Assembly: GCA_945870465.1 (NCBI GenBank)
Contig: CAMBSS010000019.1
Location: 1-38,337 of the forward strand
From: Bordetella parapertussis
Lineage (GTDB): Bacteria; Pseudomonadota; Gammaproteobacteria; Burkholderiales; SG8-41
Direction: 5' to 3'
Length of the DNA stretch: 38,337 nt
The notes under the pieces were generated by a model. That model had not been told where the DNA came from. It saw only the letters and a program-made list of their open reading frames with translations, and made no database searches. The position numbers and the translations under genes are program-made. This document shows, piece after piece, positions 35,941-38,337 of this stretch (positions are counted from its first letter, which is position 1; each line of letters begins with the position of its first letter).

Positions 35941-36195
35941 TCAGCCCCCAGTCACGGGAGGAAAAAACGCCACTTCATCGCCGTCATGGACCGGCGTATC
36001 GCCCTGCGCCATGTCCTGGTTGACGGCTGCACGCACCGGTTTGCTATCCGCGAGTTCGTCTGACCAAGCCCCGCCACGGCTTATCAGCAATCGCCGCAAA
36101 CCGGCCAGATCACGTACATCAGCCGGCAATGCGAGTTGTTCCGACGACTTGCCCAAAGCCTCGCGCAAGCGCGCAAAATAAACCAAGGTAACCAT
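35941..36195 (-). CDS. moaD: molybdopterin synthase sulfur-carrier subunit MoaD
   Basis: 84 residues of ubiquitin-like fold: MVTLVYFARLREALGKSSEQ to DGDEVAFFPPVTGG. The C-terminal Gly-Gly is the site of thiocarboxylation. The ATG at 36195 fits the family; the ribosome site is weak. It lies between mobB (41 bases upstream) and moaE (1 base downstream). Confidence 0.93.
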   Translation of the reverse strand: MVTLVYFARLREALGKSSEQLALPADVRDLAGLRRLLISRGGAWSDELADSKPVRAAVNQDMAQGDTPVHDGDEVAFFPPVTGG

Positions 36196-36236
36196 TTGAA
36201 TAGTATGCGCCCGGTGCAGTCGAAAATGAAAATGCT

Positions 36237-36728
36237 CTAGAGTGCGACGTGCTGCGTGATGAATCCGGCAATCGCCGCGACGTCGTCGATGCTGAATTGC
36301 GGCAATTTCGTATCGGTGCGCCCGTCGCTCGCAACGGCGACGATATGGGGATCCTGCGGGAACAACCACGGCTCGTCCACCACATCGCGATGAACTTCAA
36401 GCTTGGGCACCGGCTCATGCTTGAAGCCCTCAATCAACAGGAGATCGCACGGTGACATACGCTTGATCAGGTCCTGCAATGACGGCTCAGGCGCTCCGCG
36501 CAGCTCGTTCAACAGCACCCAGCGCCGGCTTGATGAAATCAGCACTTCGCTACACCCCGCCTGACGGTGGCGGTACGAATCCTTGCCTGGCTGATCGACG
36601 TCAAACTTGTGATGCGCGTGCTTGATCAGCGACACCTTGAGCCCGCGCGCGGTGAACACCGGGATCAGCTTCTCGATCAGCGTGGTTTTACCGGAGCCCG
36701 AATAGCCCGCAATGCCGAATATCTTCAT
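36237..36728 (-). CDS. mobB: molybdopterin-guanine dinucleotide biosynthesis adapter MobB
   Basis: 163 residues of P-loop GTPase. Walker A is GYSGSGKTTLIEKL at residues 8-21. VSLIKHAHHKFDVDQPGKDSYRHRQAG and LLLIEGFKHEPVPKLEVHR are typical of MobB. It assists nucleotide attachment to the cofactor. The gene starts 27 bases after the transporter ATPase gene, in the same operon. Confidence 0.94.
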   Translation of the reverse strand: MKIFGIAGYSGSGKTTLIEKLIPVFTARGLKVSLIKHAHHKFDVDQPGKDSYRHRQAGCSEVLISSSRRWVLLNELRGAPEPSLQDLIKRMSPCDLLLIEGFKHEPVPKLEVHRDVVDEPWLFPQDPHIVAVASDGRTDTKLPQFSIDDVAAIAGFITQHVAL

Positions 36729-36755
36729 CGACGGTCATTTTACCAGCCGGGTGCG

Positions 36756-37415
36756 TCAATCATCGGTTTTGACGCGGCGATCGGCGAGATGCAGCCGGTT
36801 CAGAATCGCCAGCCGCATAATTTCAGGATCGTGGCTGGCCACCACGACGGTGTGATTGTCGATGCACAAAGCGGTGACGAGTTCGAGCACCTGCTTGCGC
36901 GCGACACCGTCCAGATTGGCGGTCGGCTCGTCAAGCAGCAGCAGCGTCGGGTTGAGCACCTTGGCGCGGGCAAGCGCCGCACGCTGTTTCTCACCGCCGG
37001 AGAGTTTATGCGGCGGCACGTCGCGATGGGCACTCAAACCCGCCCACTCCAGCGCATCGCGCACGCGCGCGGCGCGTTCGGCCGGCGGCATACCCCGACG
37101 CGCCAGACCGTATTCGATATTTTTCTCGATGCTGGTGTGAAACAAGTAAGGCTGCTGGTGCACATAAACGATTTCGCGCCGCCACGCTTCCGGGTAACCC
37201 GGCAGCGCCGATGGCTGGGCGCGAAATGCCAGGCTTCCGCGATCCGCCGGTTCGAGTCCGGCGACGATGCGCAACAAAGTCGTTTTGCCGCTGCCGTTGG
37301 GGCCGGTCAGCACGTAACCATTGCCGGTTTCCAGTTCGAGGCGCGTATCTTCAAACAGTACGCGCTGCCCGAAGCGTTTGTCCAGGGACTGCATGGCGAA
37401 GAGGGGCGAACTCAT
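36756..37415 (-). CDS. tupC: tungstate/molybdate ABC transporter ATPase
   Basis: 219 residues. Walker A is GPNGSGKTTLLRI, the signature is LSGGEKQRAALARA, Walker B is LLLLDEPTANLD and the switch His is VVVASHDPE. The short length, without a C-terminal TOBE extension, fits TupC rather than ModC. The ATG overlaps the permease stop (ATGA). A longer upstream reading only shadows the permease gene. Confidence 0.92.
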   Translation of the reverse strand: MSSPLFAMQSLDKRFGQRVLFEDTRLELETGNGYVLTGPNGSGKTTLLRIVAGLEPADRGSLAFRAQPSALPGYPEAWRREIVYVHQQPYLFHTSIEKNIEYGLARRGMPPAERAARVRDALEWAGLSAHRDVPPHKLSGGEKQRAALARAKVLNPTLLLLDEPTANLDGVARKQVLELVTALCIDNHTVVVASHDPEIMRLAILNRLHLADRRVKTDD

Positions 37416-38107
37416 TCGAGCCCGCCCCGCCCCTGCAGCCACGCAAGTGCCACATTGATGCCGATGGCGACCGCAATCAACACGAAGCCCAGCGCGATAC
37501 CTTGCGCAAACTCGCCTTTGGATGTCTCCAGCGCAATCGCGGTTGGAATGTTGCGCGTAAGCCCGGCGATATTGCCACCGACCATGATCGCGCAGCCGAC
37601 TTCGGACACGACGCGCCCGAAACCGTTGAATACCGCGGCCATGACCCCGAAACGCACTTCGAACAGCGTGCTCAACGCTGCCCGCAAGCGGGTCGCACCA
37701 AGACTGCGTGCAGTCTCGTAAATACGCGGATCGGCCCCCTGCACTGCTGACAGCGTGAATACGACCAGCACCGGAAACGCAATCATCATGTAACCGAGGA
37801 TGATCGCTTCCGGCGTGAACAATAACTTGAGGAATCCCAGCGGCCCCTGACGCGACAGCAGCATATAAATCACGAGGCCGATGACTACCGTGGGGAAAGA
37901 CAACAGCGCCTGCACCAGCACGACCACCGCGCGGCGGCCTGGAAAATCGACTTTCGCAATGAGAAACCCGAGCGTGATTGCCGGTGGAGAAATCAGCAGC
38001 AACGCGACCAGCGAGCACGCCAGCGACGTGAATATGATGCGCCAAAGGTCTGCATCACCGCTCAGCAGCAGCCCGAATGCATGAGAGGTCGGGCCGAAAA
38101 AATCCAT
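37412..38107 (-). CDS. tupB: tungstate/molybdate ABC transporter permease
   Basis: 231 residues with about five membrane spans. The ATPase-coupling loop is YETARSLGATRLRAALSTLFE, followed by NGFGRVVSEVGCAIMVGGNIAG, which is characteristic of TupB-type permeases. The ATG directly follows the binding-protein stop codon (TAGATG), and the stop overlaps the ATPase start. Confidence 0.93.
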   Translation of the reverse strand: MDFFGPTSHAFGLLLSGDADLWRIIFTSLACSLVALLLISPPAITLGFLIAKVDFPGRRAVVVLVQALLSFPTVVIGLVIYMLLSRQGPLGFLKLLFTPEAIILGYMMIAFPVLVVFTLSAVQGADPRIYETARSLGATRLRAALSTLFEVRFGVMAAVFNGFGRVVSEVGCAIMVGGNIAGLTRNIPTAIALETSKGEFAQGIALGFVLIAVAIGINVALAWLQGRGGLE

Positions 38108-38337
38108 CTATTTTGCGGTCGGGTAGAACATCTGCACGCCATTAATCTTGAAATCGGCGACCGCTTTTTGCCCTTCGGTGGAGGTAAGCCAGTTTGCGAA
38201 TGCGGTTGCGCCCTGGGTATTGATGCCGGGATTTTTTTGCGGATTAACCACAATCACGCCATAGGGATTGAACATTTTCTGATCTCCTTCGACCAGCGTA
38301 GCCAGCCCGGTCTTGTCCTTGTACGCGGCATACGTCG
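38108..38337 (-). CDS. tupA: tungstate ABC transporter substrate-binding protein, C-terminal part
   Basis: 75 codons of the 3' end are visible; the gene runs off the right edge. GDQKMFNPYGVIVVNPQKNP, then FANWLTSTEGQKAVADFKI and GVQMFYPTAK are typical of TupA C-termini. TupA binds tungstate, and some relatives molybdate, in the periplasm. It is the first gene of the operon seen here. Confidence 0.9.
   Translation of the reverse strand, partial: TYAAYKDKTGLATLVEGDQKMFNPYGVIVVNPQKNPGINTQGATAFANWLTSTEGQKAVADFKINGVQMFYPTAK

Noticed and set aside
1..38337. tRNA or rRNA genes, CRISPR arrays, insertion sequences, phage genes
   Set aside because: None was seen on reading. The repeats present are short intergenic elements without transposase or spacer structure.

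Overview
The window is GC-rich, densely coded chromosomal DNA and looks like a betaproteobacterium. Three things point there: Bug-type (TctC) solute-binding proteins next to a TctA/TctB pair, the housekeeping order msrB-yciB-bolA-parvulin followed by purL, and frequent GTG starts. No rRNA, tRNA, CRISPR array, phage gene or transposase was seen.

Layout. Positions 1-50 hold the first codons of an outward-facing minus-strand gene. A heteromeric 2-oxo acid dehydrogenase (E1 alpha, E1 beta, single-lipoyl E2, no E3) runs 242-3565, and its E2 gene is flanked by two copies of a dispersed intergenic repeat. A small cupin follows (3783-4262). On the minus strand at 4327-4791 lies a periplasmic thioredoxin-fold gene whose first active-site Cys codon is an in-frame TGA (U-G-Q-C), followed at once by strong hairpins. 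This is a probable selenoprotein and the most interesting object here. A TauD-like dioxygenase (5104-6036), with a 109-bp duplicate of its 3' end in the adjacent intergenic region, and a polysaccharide-deacetylase-family gene follow. From 7063 to 19438 there is a large catabolic-looking region: a Bug binding protein, an aconitase-family pair (LeuCD-like), a secreted protein of unknown function, an FAA hydrolase, a PanE-like reductase, an NAD-type isocitrate/isopropylmalate dehydrogenase relative, TctA/TctB, a ThDP enzyme with an altered cofactor motif, and a divergent FAD-linked D-2-hydroxyacid dehydrogenase. Housekeeping genes follow (MAPEG protein, msrB, yciB, bolA, parvulin, EF-hand/BON protein, purL, nnrD), then a second Bug protein, crcB, a YyaL-type thioredoxin-domain protein, an orphan family-5 binding protein and an unknown membrane protein.

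The right end (34254-38337, minus strand) is a tungstate/molybdate and molybdenum-cofactor operon: tupA (partial), tupB, tupC, mobB, moaD, moaE, a one-domain ModE, then a perfect 9-bp inverted repeat resembling a ModE box directly before a TSUP/TauE-family exporter. Uptake of the oxyanion, insertion of the metal into the cofactor, metal-responsive regulation and a putatively regulated anion exporter are therefore adjacent. Mo/W supply plus a likely selenoprotein would fit a cell that also has a Sec- and Mo/W-dependent formate dehydrogenase elsewhere, but that is inference.
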